64,000 nt of DNA from Austropuccinia psidii (Eukaryota > Basidiomycota > Pucciniomycetes > Pucciniales > Sphaerophragmiaceae): positions 19,567,105 to 19,631,104 of the forward strand of contig JALGQZ010000013.1 in assembly GCA_023105745.1 (NCBI GenBank), read 5' to 3'. A program made the position numbers and the translations under genes. The first letter of the stretch is position 1. The number at the start of each line of letters is the position of its first letter. The notes below the pieces were generated by a model. The model saw nothing but the letters and a program-made list of their open reading frames with translations. It ran no database searches and was not told where the DNA came from. Shown here piece by piece: positions 11,701-25,202 of this stretch.

Positions 11701-13518
11701 TTCAATTTTTGAAATTTCCATATGTTGTTTAGAATTCAATTTAAACCAACTCAAATATTGGGAGAAAAAACTCCAAAAAAAAATGAAAAGAAGGAAATTT
11801 GGAAAATGTAACAAAATCTTGGGAAAAGTAATCATATTATAAAATTAAATATCAAGATGAAAATAGAAAATCAAAATCAAAACATGGAATGGAATGGAAA
11901 AAAAGCTGTTTCAATTAGTATTGATTCAGTTTCTGAAGCTTCTTTCTACAAAGATAAAAATAATAATAAGAGGTAATTCAGGTCAGTCTTCCTAAATTAA
12001 TCTATCATTCACAATTTGGGATACCTATATCCTAGTCCATAAATTTTTGTAAAATAACATTCATTGATGTATTTTTTCTGGTTTTTATTGTGTTTTGTCT
12101 GTGAAAGGAAAGAGGAAGTATTATTTAATTTGACCAGAACTATTTTGGCTTGGAAAGGTAGGAAACATATTGGCCAGATATATCACTGACAATATTAATT
12201 ATAGATTCTGATATTATGTTTGATTTTAAGACCTGAGAAATATGTCATTAAAGACTGAGAGCTACCTGCTCATATTTCTTCATAAGATGCAGTCAAAAAT
12301 ATTCCAAACACTTCATTTTTCTGAAATTCTTTCCAAATGATGTCACACTCCAAATCAAGAGTATTCTTCTTAAAAGAACCACCTCAGAACCATTCAACTA
12401 ATTTTGAAAGTTCCTCAGCCCTTTCAACAAAAGTCTACCCCATTTGTGGTATTTACGGATTTCAAAGTAGACAATGTTTTAAAATTCCAGTTTGAAAAGA
12501 TTTGAAATTGAAGAAATTTTGTTGGCAAATTCTCAATGATGAGAATTAATATTTTGGGAAGTGAATGGGAACCTTCTTTGAAGCTTATTTGAAAGCAAAT
12601 TGAGATGAGACTTGTATAACTTGAAGCATACTTCCCAAGATGTTCCTGTCTATACTATTTTCCTCTCTTTAAGGAGAAAAACTCCAATCAATTTTCTAAG
12701 AATTTTTTTCAAAATGAACAATGAGAAATTATTCTTGCATTATATTCAGAAAAAAACCAAGTGATATGCATCTATAATTACCCAAATTGAAATTTATAAG
12801 TAGATGATTAGGGAAAATTCATTATTCTATTTTGTTTTATAATCTTATCAAATTGAAAACTACTTCAAAGTAATTGCTGAAAATTTGTGAACAGATTTTG
12901 AGAAAGCAATTTGACAAAGTAATCTATTTATCCAAGTTATTTTTTTTAAATATGGTTGAGTATTCCAACAAGTTCCAAATTACTACACCAATTTTTTTGT
13001 TAGTAAGCGAGGAACTTTTAAATCCTTTAAATATTTATTTCATATTCATATCAGATTTTCTTCATTTTTTTAAAAAAAATCAACAACTATTTCCCCAATA
13101 CCTTTGAGGAAAGATTTATTTGAGAAATTTGAACGTTATATTGCCAATTCCCTCTGAAAGCTTGAGTTTCCTTGTTTCATATTATTCACAAGTTCATGAA
13201 ATTGTTTTGGAAAGTGTCAAATTCATCAAAAAATTCAACTCAGATGAAATTTTCAATTCCTCCCCTCATTCAGGGATCTTCATATAGCTTGATACTTGAA
13301 AAATTATCTCAAAAAATCAGTAAGGCAAATCTGAAGTTCAAAATAACTCTAAAATAATACAAAAAAATCAAAAATTCTTATATAAAGAGGAACGTAAATT
13401 AGTAATTTTGAAATGAAAAATGATTGATGATTTTCTAGGCTAATGATTTCATTAAATAAAGGTTGATCTTTGAAAATTTCTAAAGTATACTTGCATTGGC
13501 TTTATACAATCTATGTAA
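8743..13518. other. AT-rich spacer, no gene recognised
   Basis: About 4.8 kb with only short, motif-free open frames on both strands (for example 9537-9827 minus and 12874-13107 plus), which I take as chance. The first 40 bases share a short similarity (CAGGTGTAGCCA and flanks) with the reverse strand near 47265-47300. I see nothing else. Confidence 0.5.
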
Positions 13519-13523
13519 ATATT

Positions 13524-13640
13524 TGTCACAGTGCTGTCTGCCAGACCTCAACAAAGGGAACTCTTGCCAAAAAGGCTATGAAACAGGTTGAAAGACCAGT
13601 CAATACTGGCAAGTTGTAGATCACATTCCACTATGTGACA
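13524..13640. repeat. Left LTR of the TRIM
   Basis: 117 bp, TGTCACA...TGTGACA. It aligns without large gaps to 13871-13987, with roughly 80-85% identity by eye. Confidence 0.85.
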
Positions 13641-13870
13641 GTACCCCTGGGTTTAGAGCACTGCATCATAAAGTGCATGTACCTGATGGTATCACCCATG
13701 TCCTCCTCAAGGAGTTACATTAGTCACAACAAGAGCCTACAAGGAACGCCTAAGGGGTTTAATCGTTTCACGCCATTGGAGCAGAAAACCCAGCAATTTC
13801 TGGTTGTTTGATCAAGAGCTCACCTTGTCTCCAACTGGAATCAAACCCATTATGTTGGTAAGTGGTTTAT

Positions 13871-13987
13871 AGTCACAAAGCTGTCTTCCAGACCTCAGCA
13901 AAAGGAACTCATTCCAAAAAGGATATCAAACCAGTTGAAAAACCAGTGAATACTGGCAGGTTTTATATCACACTCCACCATGTGACA
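13871..13987. repeat. Right LTR of the TRIM
   Basis: 117 bp, AGTCACA...TGTGACA. The first base is mutated relative to the left LTR. It is followed directly by the ATATT duplication. Confidence 0.85.
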
Positions 13988-13992
13988 ATATT

Positions 13993-16900
13993 GGAAGTTG
14001 AAGCTCTTCTATTCTTCTTTTTCTAGTTGGAGTTAAATTTCTATCAAATTAGAGCTAACAAGATATTGAATTTTTAAAAATACCATGCTAGTTTTTTCAC
14101 ATATTCAAATATTTCACATGTCAGGATGATGAATTCTGAATCAATATAAAAATTGCTATATGAGCTGTTATTCAGAGTAAAACTATCCAAGGTCCAAAGG
14201 CTTAAAAAACTTATACTTTGATTGGTTTGAAGCCCTAACTGCTCTACTATTAAAGCAAGTGTTTGTTTTCCTATGAGAATAATTTTCCATTTCAAACTTG
14301 GGATTGTATAATAAAAAACTCCCTAAGGATAAAATTTTACCCAAATATTCTACTTGAAATATCTTCATTATCTAGGTGTAGGTAAAAACAACTATTATTT
14401 AGATGGGGATACTGTCTAATATGTTGTAAATTTTGGTAAGAATCTGCTTCCAACACCTTTGTTGCATTAATACACCCCATTTTTTTAATTGAAATTCAGA
14501 ACTTGGTATGAGAAGAAAATAAAACTAAGGGATGTAATTCGTGACTCCATATGAATCTTGATAAGAGAAAGAACTTTGATGATTGGGTATCACTTCTAGT
14601 ATCCATATGTTGGGAAAATCTTCAAATCGTAGGCAAATTTTGCATTCATAGGAGCCTTATGGCAAAACTTCCACGGTTCCAGCTTTTACATAATTCATCC
14701 CTTTATTATCAAGAACAATTTTGAGCATTAATTCATATTTGGATTGTAATTTTCATATACAAATCTGCAAGATATGCCCCAAAGTTTAATCTATTTATTA
14801 ATTTTGTGAAATTAAGTAAAGGGCAGAACTTACATACTATGGAAATTAGAAAAATTCTGCTTATAATTTAGTGCTGAATAATTGATATGTGAAAATCCTG
14901 ACAAAGAATGAATATTAAGTGACTAAATTGGAACTGTGTGGCCTGCATATTTGACTTGATATCATTTTCAACATTCTCATTTGAAATTTAATTTGTGTCT
15001 TATCTTCAACCTCAAGTCAAGCTATCTTCCATATCAGATTTTAAAGGTGTCACTTGCTGTCAGTTTTTACCAATTTTCTCCTGGTGACACACTATTCCTC
15101 ACTGTCAGATGTATTATTTTTTACTTTAAAGCCCAAATTTGGATTTATATCATCTATTTGTCATGATTCACGAAACGTATAGAGAATAAACTATTCAAAA
15201 CCCCGTGTGTTAAAAATTAATCAATTCTGGGAAAAGCCAAATTTATTAGATGAATCATATGGAACCTTGTCTATCTGATTTTTTAGGTAATCCTCCTAAA
15301 AATGAGATTAATTACTCAAATTTTTGGACATGGCTCAAGGGTATGGTTTATTATGCTTTATTTTCAATATTTAATGCTTTGAAATTCTTTGAAGCGAATT
15401 TACGGCCCAATTTCTAGATTTGTGCACACTATGACTTGAAATAAAAATTCTTCCAAAATGGGATCAAAAATTTCATACCCTTTGAAATTTCATTTCATAA
15501 GATCAAATAAAGGTTGAATACCTAAATAGGAATTATTGGCTTAATACTAGCTCAGGGGAATGTTACTTTAATTCTTTATTTCAGGATAAATATCTCATTG
15601 TGAGAAACAGATTGGATTATGAGATGATCATATTTCAAAACAAACAACTTTGCAAATAAAGATTGAGCTGGGAAACTGAAATTCTGATAATATTTGATAA
15701 TTTTATCAAACTGTTTCTAATATTGAAACTTTTTTTGATCTACACTCTTCAATAAAACATTTCCCATATTCCAAGTGTTTCCATTTCAGCTGAATAATCT
15801 CAAAAAGGATCTAAAGTAATCCAAACGTGTATCTGAATAGGAAATTCCAGATGGGGTGTCCTTGTAATATCAAATTTCTGTCAAGTTGAAGCCATGCTTG
15901 ACCTATAGCACTTCAAGATATGGAACTCTCTCTTTGAAGGTATAAAATATATGTTAGAAAAACCACAAACTGTGCAGTTCATTATTTGGCGGGAAGATAC
16001 ATTCCTTTTTGTATAGCTAATTATATACTATTGAAATTTTATTTGAAAAAGGGAATAATATAGATTTTTTGCCATAGTGGGAAAATTGGAAATGGGTAAA
16101 GTACTTTAATGAGAAAAGGGAATTGAATCATGGTGGCTTACTTCACAAATTTCTTAGAAAGTATTTATCTACATTTTGGGAATGATTTTTGGTCAGGGAT
16201 ATTCTATTAAAAATATTGGTGTATATTCTATGCAAGATTGAAGAAATTAAAATCGTGGGAAAACCAAAATCTTATTTTGTTTATTCAGAAAACCTCCAGA
16301 TGACCAAAACTTTGACTTTAACTCTCTTAATTTCTCTTCCAAAGTTAGAGCCCAGTTTTAAGCTCAATTTCAAACCAGGCTGCACCTGGGTTGGACCTAT
16401 ATTACATGAATCTGCAATCAAAATTAGCTCAAAAATACATAATTCAAGAATGACGTTAGATCGCACCTAGTTGGGGTTTACTTCATATTTCTTTGAATCT
16501 AGAATTGACTTTGAATTCTTAATGACTCTAATCGCTTTAGGTTTTATAGGTATGTTCCTATTTTCTCAATATTATGCATTATTGATGAATGGAAAAGGTT
16601 CAAGTTATTATGTGAAGGGAAAATGAATATCCATGAAAGGAAAATCAATCCGACCCAATCTTGATATATTTACCATTTGAAAATCATAATGTTATCTTTT
16701 ATCTCCCTTTTTTCCGCTAATACATACAATCATGATGAAAGGACATATTCTATGTATTGATATAGCCCCTATAGATGAGAAATCAAATTTTAAGATCCCT
16801 CAATTAATGAAATGAGGGATGGCCATTGTTTCCTCTGAAATCAAACCTGAATTCAATTATAAGGAGATTCAAGGAAGGAATTGTTGAAATTGAATGATTT

Positions 16901-17012
16901 ATTATGGGAGACTTAAAGAACCAGAAAGAGGCATACTAATATTACTTATGAATAATTCCCGGATTCATGAAGGAGCAACTATATCCTTGATAATGAATTC
17001 CCTGTATATAGA
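13993..17012. other. AT-rich spacer, no gene recognised
   Basis: Three kilobases with open frames under about 95 codons, no motif and no conserved partner elsewhere in the window. The right end is where the 5.2-kb duplicated unit begins. Confidence 0.5.
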
Positions 17013-20000
17013 AGCATACCTCAGAGTTTCATCAGATTTGACACAATAGGTAGATGTAATAGCTGATTTGGATCTTCTATTGAGAAACTGAACACAAATT
17101 GAAGTGTTTTGAATACTATTGTTCTTTGAAATAAATCATTTTACCTTGAGATCAACCCAATGCATGAAATAATAGTCCAATTTGAATTTTAATTTGAATG
17201 CAGTCTTTTTTTCAGAAATATCCTGAGAGTATCACAGGCAGAAGCGAAATAGAAATTATACCGTTTTTCAGGAAATTCGTAGAATATCTTTGGAGAAAAA
17301 TTAGTTGCGCTGTGAGCATCTCATCCCCAATCTTAAGTTAATTTTGATGTATTTAAATCTCGTGGGATAATTAGGAGCCTCTTGAAAGAAGAGACCTTTC
17401 ATTTTATCCATTATTCAAAAAGTCCTAATTCTATATATGGTTTGGAATCATTTTATGTCTAGAAATTATGTGCAGAAGTTTTCAAATCAAGAGATAAACA
17501 TCAAAGAATATTTTTCACCCAATGAGACGTGTTAGAATCTTATAAATTCGCAAAAGCGTTGAAAATCAACTCCTCATCAGCAAAGCTCAAATTTGCGTGC
17601 AAGGTTAATTCTGAGGAGTCAAATATTTCAAATAAAAATTGATCATGCCTGAAACTGTAGCAATTCCGGAAACAAGTGTATTCAAAGGGATATGAAAACC
17701 ATATCTGAATGGAAAAGACAGACGTATACATAAAATTTGCTCCCCTTCCCCAAGTCAAGCAAGGAGAGGAATCTTACACTAAATCTTGAAGAATTCTAGA
17801 AGAAATGGTGAATTCTTCAAAAAAATATTCCCTTTTTTTAAGCTCTAATGATTATTAAGTCCAAATATTCTTAAAAAACACTTCCATTCTTTTTTAAGAA
17901 CATATAAAATACGAAAAATATTTTTCACATTAAAAATTAGAATATCCCTCAAAAAGCTTCAACTTGATATATGAGGAAAAAATACATAGAAGCTTCCAAA
18001 TATCTAAAACTGTCATATTTAATGGAGCTATCAGCTCCATATTATAAATAAACTTCATAAATTCATGTCAAAAGGCATTAAACCACGAGAAATAACGTGG
18101 TTCTTTAGTATGTAAATGGAAAAGATAGGTAATTTTAGATTCACTGAGCTTATTGGAAAATGATCTAAGGAAATGCCTATGATTTCTCTAATATAATCCA
18201 AATATCATCAAACTACGTATCTCTTTGTCGAATAATTCCCCCAAAACAGGATAAAAGCTTTTAAATATGAGTCATAATCTCTCCCAAGATATTATTTTTT
18301 TTACGCCAGTATTCTGCGACAAGGAAGGCTTTTCAAAATATAAATGAGTTGATTTCTCAGTACAGAATTGAATTGAATTGGGCTCATAAGGTGTGCTTAA
18401 TGAATTCATATTCGTATGATCTGTCAGGCGCCTTAGTGGTGCAAGGGAAAGATGAGCAGTGCTTTGCCAATTTTCAAAGGCGGCCCCAATTTCTCGGTCC
18501 ATTGTTCAAGGCCGGTTCAGCGCCATATTCTGCCTGGATACTAATATAAATTCATCTGTTCATGCCTTTGACAGCCTTGATCAACAAATAACTGCGCTGA
18601 GTCCTGAGGACCCTCCTGGAACAAGTGAGCTGACTGTTGGCTCAATTAAGAGCATTCAGTTCAATCGAGGGATTTAAACACTTGGGTATTACCTGTGAGC
18701 TGAAACTTAGGCCGAAAATTGTGCCAAGCTTTAATTGATAGCACGACCCAGCAGACCAACGACTCGACTTGGAGAACGTTGATAGCAAAAGTCAGAGTAC
18801 AAATATCATAAGCCTCGAAATACCATAGATATAATTCAACAAGACGAACCCAGAATCTGGAACAGTGGTAAATGGTTATGGAGTAAGCATTCCGTCAAGA
18901 AAAGTGAGTTAAAATTGTACTGAGAAATTGGGGCCGCCTTTTTTCAACTTTGAAGAGACTGGGGTTCAATACACTTCAGAAAATCTTGAATAAAAAAAGG
19001 TTCAAGATACAATCATCTATAATAAGACTATCCCAATGGGTTTGGCTTATTAAAATTGCAATAATGATTCCTTTTAATAAAAGAAGAATTGAGGAAAACT
19101 ATATAGTTTCACTTTACGTGCATTCTAATACTAAAATACAATGCTTTATATATTGAACCTTCTGATCCCCAAATCTAACTGTATGTTATGGGTAAACTTG
19201 GCAAACCTGAAGGAAGGAATGAGTTCTCATCGAATGATTTTTCATACAGTATTTGTTGGAAAAAAATATACAATGAGAAACTGCGCAGAAGATAATGCCT
19301 CAAAAAAAAAACTTTGATACAATATCTCAATAAAGTTTCTGGAAAGATGTCCTAAATTTGGGAAGTTTTTGAAAGGTAAATTCAAGAGATTCATTTCAAA
19401 CATATACAAAAGAATAATCTTAAAAATCTCTTCACCTAATTAAAATACATGAAGAAATGAGGAAATGATTCTTCAAAATTCAGCTACCATTGTCCATTCC
19501 GATGAAAAGGTCATACATCTCTGGTAATGACAAGTCCAATATGAATATTTTCTTTATGAAGGCTGCATAAAACATGAAATTAGTGAGAATAAAAATATTC
19601 CTGAATCTATCCCTCTTGAGAGAATGAATTAAGTTACCAGTTCTCTTTTCAGGATTGTCAAAGGATGTCTCACTTCGTTCACGCAAGAATTCTTCACGAT
19701 ATAAAATTTGTAAAAAACTTACTAGTCGAATCTTAGAATGAAGTAGTACCCAATCTAGGCCCCAATTTTCAAATTAAGGATTTGTAAAAAAAACACTTTT
19801 TGTGCGGTAAAACCCAACATATATTTGATTCTGAAATTTCAAAGGAATGGAGAAAACTCTGATGCTATTTTATAGATTTAAATGGAAATCCATCAATTTG
19901 TTTGTTTAAAAAAGAGAGTTGTATGAGAAATAACACTTTCACGCCTCCTGAAAATTAAGCCGGCTCCTCATTCCCATTTGAACTGATTTCATGTCTCCGA

Positions 20001-22234
20001 GGGAGGCTTCAAAATGTTTACTTGAATTATTCTTAAAAGATCATTTTATAGAGATTCCCCCCAAGCCTTCTTACCCATTTTTTCACGCCAGAAAAAACTC
20101 TTTTGAGTCTCTTGTAGTATTGTAACTATTCCATTTGTCTTTCTATGTTCAAATGTCAAAAAAAACTTTCATAAATGAAAGATCTTTTTTCATAGTTTTC
20201 GGGAAAGAACTGATTTCTTATAAGCTTTGTGGTTCCTAAATATGTATATATTGAAATTCAGCCAGCGAAGTAAGATGTTTCCTTTTACAGAAGTATCATA
20301 AATATTTCAGGGCATGTTAAATAGAACAGCGATTTCAGAGGATTAACTTGCTTCAAATTAATTGGAATCCCTTTGTTAAATACAACATTCACATAATGAT
20401 CCAGTTTTCCTTTCTCCGTTAAATAAAATATAAAATTACCATTTTTCTTTGGAGGGAGAAAAAAAAATCAATTGTTTTTTCCATCATTGGTGAAAGATAT
20501 TTTCCTTTTATGACATATAACCTTATTTTGAAGCTTCAAGATAAAATCTTTCAATGATAGGAGAAACTTCTTGAAAGAACATTTATTTATTCAAACATTC
20601 AAAGAAAAAACTATACAAAAAGAGTCTCAAAATTAAAGATGCATTCAAGAATTAAATTAGATTAGATGTCTCAATTTTCTTGTTCATTTCATTGATTTGA
20701 TCTGTATGATCATCATTCTTTTCCTTGACTTTTAACTGTTTCCAATGTGCTTCTGATAGATAGGAGAGAAGAATTAATATCTCTTCCAGTAGAATCCTCC
20801 CTTTTTGGTTGTTTTATCTCTTAGTCTTTTCAATTATTAAAATAGTATTCTTTCATTTTGATTTATTTTAATTTGGATGTTTACCTTTATTAATTTTCCT
20901 TTTTTTTTGGATCAACCTTTTATTATATTTTTTTTAAGAAAGATGCAATACAAGGTTGTGTACAGCCGTGTACTATAAAATAGGCGAAGATTTTCAACTT
21001 TCTTACATAATCAAGGTCTTTATAGACTCCAAAGGTAAGAATGTGTACAGATATTTTTACAGCACAGGGTTGTGTAGAGCCTTTGACTGCAGTTCATCAA
21101 GGAACATCTTATCAAGAAACAAAAATATACAATTTTTAAGAATATAAAAAAAATGATAAGAATAATCATATGAAAAATATGAGGATAATAATAATAATCA
21201 TGTGAATAAATTACGTTTTCTGCAGTAGGAAATTTCATTTTTCTCCCTACCATGGCTTTGAGAAAAGATGAAAATGCACAAATTGAAGAGAAAATAAAGG
21301 GATAGTCCTTTATTAATGATGTATCTAAAAGCAGAACTTTTACAAAACTTTAGATGTTTTTGGAATTTTGAAAACAAAGAAATATTCTTTGAGTGAAAAT
21401 ATCTAATTAATATGATTCAAATACAAGAGATTTGGCCAAAATAAGCTTGTTAGCATTTCTTTAAGTGTAATGATATTAGGCTTTAATATATCATTAAAGC
21501 AGATAAAGTTCAATTTTTCTTGGAAATATCTCTCCTACTGTTGGCTCCCCTAATGCGTTAAAAGAGCCTTTTAAGCCAAATATAGATGTAAGTGAAGAAA
21601 TTCATGAAAAACCCTTTCATAGAATAATTTCCACATTGAAATGTGGCATTACAATTGATGCAGAATACCTTATACTTCATGAAGACATAGAAGAGGAAGA
21701 AAATATCAAAACTCTGTAATATTCCAGTGGCTTGGAGGATGTGGGAAAAGCAAGAAATATTAGGATTCTGGGTCCAACCTACTTCCAGAAAATGAGTCAA
21801 AGCTACTTTTGGACTGAAACACCTTTTTTCAGGTGTAGCAAATCTTCTCATGGCTGATGTGGTCTGAATTAAGTTAAAGTTATGAGTGAAATTTCGCACC
21901 ACCTGAAATTCCACGTGGAATTCAATGGTAAAATAAGTTCCATATTCTCAGTTATTTGAAAGAAGCGAGGCATAGTTTTCATTAAGCTTTTAATTCAAAT
22001 TTTACTTCATTAATGAAAATTTAGTTTAAATTTCATTTTCACTGCATTTCTATCAAGAAAAAAATATTTTTTACAATCATTTTTTTGCTAACATATTGAT
22101 AAGCTTCGATTTTTTTTCAATTGTATTATAAGATTTGTTGTAGTATCCAAGGATAATTGTATTTTTTTTTTTTTTTATGAAATAAATTTGATATTGTGGT
22201 CTTTTTGGTAGATAAAAGTACCTTTCAGCCTCCC
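17013..22234 (+). repeat. 5.2-kb duplicated unit, copy 1 (uninterrupted)
   Basis: From AGAAGCATACC near 17013 to CCCAAATTTAA near 22234 this segment matches 23215-40821 once three insertions are removed from the latter. Identity by eye is in the high nineties per cent. It holds empty sites for all three: the DNA transposon near 18448 (GTGCAAGG/GAAAG), the solo LTR near 18532 (ATATTCTGCC) and the Copia element near 18804 (ACAAATATC). The unit's nature is unknown: no LTR-type TG/CA ends, no TIR and no convincing coding region. Small frames such as 19480-19686 and 21558-21914 (minus) recur in the other copy. In the 118-codon frame the few differences between copies are mostly amino-acid changing, which argues against a protein. 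Confidence 0.85.
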
Positions 22235-23214
22235 AAATTTAACTGATATCTTGACTTGAAGTCTAATCTTTATTGAATTTTTTGGCTGAGATTATTCATA
22301 AATTTTAATTCTCTTCTCCATTAAAAAAATATGTATAAAATTTGCCGATTATGATCAGTTTTATATATTTTAATTTACTTGAAATTGAACAGGGGATCGT
22401 GTGAGACAATTCATTTTTGTGATATTATTAGTAGATATAAGACAAGAGGCTCTGGTGGAGGCTCAAATTTAGTCTTTTTAAACAGTAAAACATTTGGTCA
22501 CTCCTTTCAGAACGGGGAATTAATAGAAATGAATTTCAAACCTATTGGATTTTTATTACAATTCAGAGTCAGAGATTACACTCCACTGCACAAATATTCA
22601 GTTGGAGCTATAACTGCCTTTGATTTTTTGGAAAAATTCAGTCTTGAAGGTTTCCACGCTAATGACCAGCCTGATATTCATTTTTTCTCGTAATCCTTCA
22701 TAGCAAAAGCATGTTGATTATGGAACTCAACAATATCTTCTCCCCTTTAAAGAAAAAAGATGTCCTTTACTCCAATTATATTGAAAATTGGAATCTCATA
22801 CGAAATTCCTTCAAGTTCCAAACCGGGAAAAGGAAATCTAACATTTATACCTTGAATCTAGAAATTGACATATATTTTATGTGAGAACACGAGATATATC
22901 CAATATACTTTCTCCCCAAAAATACATATTTTCTTAAGAAATCCTGATGGATTGAATTTTCGATGTGATTTCTGTTTGGAATTCATATGAGAAGATATTA
23001 ATATTGGATTGAGCTAATTTAAAATTCGACAGGTTTTAGACTGATGCTAAAATGAAGTCGTCAGATATAGGTTTGTGAGCCTGAGCCAAGTTTTCGGAAG
23101 CTTCATGAAGATTAGTGTACTAAAAAGTGATAGAAAATCTCATCATATCTCGTGGACAAAATGTAAGACTTCATAGAATGAAATCCTTGCATATAGCGTG
23201 AAATGATCATATAG
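22235..23214 (+). repeat. Spacer between the duplicated units, partly repeated in inverted form
   Basis: This 980-bp stretch separates the two copies. Its part from about 22470 onward matches, diverged and inverted, 45100-45480, so the repeat family extends further left than copy 1 shows. A 104-codon frame (22379-22693) begins with TTG, has no recognisable domain and is not kept open in the inverted copy. I do not call it a gene. Confidence 0.6.
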
Positions 23215-24638
23215 AGAAGCATACCTCAGAGTTTCATCAGATTTCACACAATAGTTAGATGTAATAGCTGATTTGGATCTTCTATTGAGAAACTGAACAC
23301 AAATTGAAGTGTTTTGAATACTATTGTTCTTTGAAATAAATCATTTTACCTTGAGATCAACCCAATGAATGAAATAATATTCCAATTTGAATTCAGTGTT
23401 TTTCCCAGAAATATCCTGAGAGTCTTACAGGCAGAAGCGAAATGGAAATTATACCGTTTTCCAGGAAATTCGTAGAATACCTTTAGAGAAAAATTAGTTG
23501 CGCTGTGAGCGTCTCATTCCCAATCTTAACTTAATTTGAATGTATTTAAATCTCGTGGGATAATGAGGAGCCTCTTGAAAGAAGAGACCTTTCATTTTAT
23601 CCATTATTCAAAAAGTCTTAACTCTGAATATGGTTTGGAATCATTTTATGTCTAGAAAGTATGTGCAGAAGTTTTCAAATCAGGAGATAAACATCAAGGA
23701 ATATTTTTCACATTATGAGTCGTGTTTGAATCTTATAAATTCTCAAAAGCGTTGAAAATCAACTCCTCATCAGCAAAGCTCAAATTTGCGTGCAAGGTTA
23801 ATTCCGAGGAGTCAAACATTCCAAATAAAAATTGATCATGCCTGAAACTGTAGCAATTCCGGAAACAAGTGTATTCAAAGGGATATGAAAACCATATCTG
23901 AATGGAAAAGACAGAAGTATACATAAAATTTCCTCCCCTTCCCCAAGTCAAGCAAGGAGAGGAATCTTACACTAAATCTTGAAGAATTCTAGAAGAAATG
24001 GTGAATTCTTCAAAAAAATATTCCCTTTTTTTAAGCTCTAATGATTATTAAGTCCAAATATTCTTAAAAAACACTTCCATTCTTTTTTAAGAACATATAA
24101 AATACGAAAAATATTTTTCACATTAAAAATTAGAATATCCCTCAAAAAGCTTCAACTTGATATATGAGGAAAAAATATATAGAAGCTTCCAAATATCTAA
24201 AATTGTCATATTTAATGGAGCTATCAGCTCCATATTACAAATAAACTTCATAAATTCATGTCAAAAGGCATTAAACCACGAGAAATAAGGTGGTTCTATA
24301 GTATGTAAATGGAAAAGATAGGTAATTGTAGATTCACTGAGCTTATTGGAAAATGATCTAAGGGAATGCCTATGATTTCTCTAATATAATCCAAATATCA
24401 TCAAACTACGTATCCCTTTGTCGAATAATTCTCCCAAAACAGGATAAAAGCTTTTAAATATGAGTCATAATCTCTCCCAAGATATATTTTTTTTACGCCA
24501 GTATTCTGCGACAAGGAAGGCTTTTCAAAATATAAATGAGTTGATTTCTCAGTACAGAATTGAATTGAATTGGGCTCATAAGGTGTGCTTAATGAATTCA
24601 TAGTCGTATGATCTGTCAGGCGCCTTAGTGGTGCAAGG

Positions 24639-24685
24639 CACCTCCGCCAAGCAGGTGTCGTACAAATGCATACGTCACCCGGACG
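24639..24685 (+). repeat. Left terminal inverted repeat of the DNA transposon
   Basis: Begins CACCTCCGCC and includes AGGTGTCGTA and ATGCATACGTCACC. Just inside, near 24702-24719, the motif returns inverted (ATGCATTGACGTATGCAT), a likely pair of transposase binding sites. Confidence 0.85.
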
Positions 24686-25202
24686 CCTCCAAGGGATTAT
24701 GCATTGACGTATGCATTATGAGATTGTGTCTTTCAACACTTCTGTGACACTATTTAGTCTCAAATATTCCATCCTTTTCTAGAAATTCATTTTTAATTTT
24801 TTTTCCTCGATTGATATCATATTTCTCTTTACAACTACAATTCTCAATACCTTTTCCCCCAGTTTTCTCTACAATTACGATTCCACAATTTTCTTTCCAA
24901 TTTATCCCCAAGTCTCTCTATCTTTAGTATTTCTCAACTATTACGATTACCCTTCCAAAATTCCTTTTTTTGTTACACCCTCTATCTTTTGTCTTTATCA
25001 CCTATTACGTTCACAATTCCAACCATTCCTTTTTTTGCATCATCTATCTTTTCACCTGATTAGCTCTTCTATCAAAACTCCACCACTCGCATGATTATCT
25101 CCTTTTTCTTTCAAGATTTTTTTTTATAATTTCATTCAATTTATCTACTGTTTGTATCGATCTGACAAATGTTTTAAATTTAATTTCTCAACAACATACA
25201 CC
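24686..25202 (+). other. Pyrimidine-rich 5' flank of the transposase gene
   Basis: 517 bp, strongly C+T-biased on the plus strand, with recurring CTATCTTT, ATTACGATT and CAATT words that make it weakly repetitive. It lies between the TIR and the transposase ATG, so it presumably contains the promoter and leader. No clear TATA box. Confidence 0.5.

Larger units (their letters stand above)
13524..13987. mobile_element. TRIM: 464-bp miniature LTR element
   Basis: Two 117-bp direct repeats (13524-13640 and 13871-13987) flank a 230-bp non-coding core. The left repeat opens TGTCACA and both close TGTGACA, an exact inverted pair. The right repeat opens AGTCACA, one substitution away. A perfect 5-bp target-site duplication, ATATT, sits at 13519-13523 and 13988-13992. 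Size, LTR ends, 5-bp TSD and lack of coding capacity match terminal-repeat retrotransposons in miniature, which move with enzymes from other LTR elements. No obvious primer site was found after the left LTR, so orientation is not assigned. Confidence 0.85.

Noticed and set aside
21558..21914. 118-codon minus-strand frame, repeated at 40140-40496
   Set aside because: Present in both duplicated units only because they are near-identical; most differences change the amino acid and no domain is recognisable.
22379..22693. 104-codon frame with moderately protein-like text
   Set aside because: TTG start, no domain, and not kept open in the diverged inverted copy near 45450.
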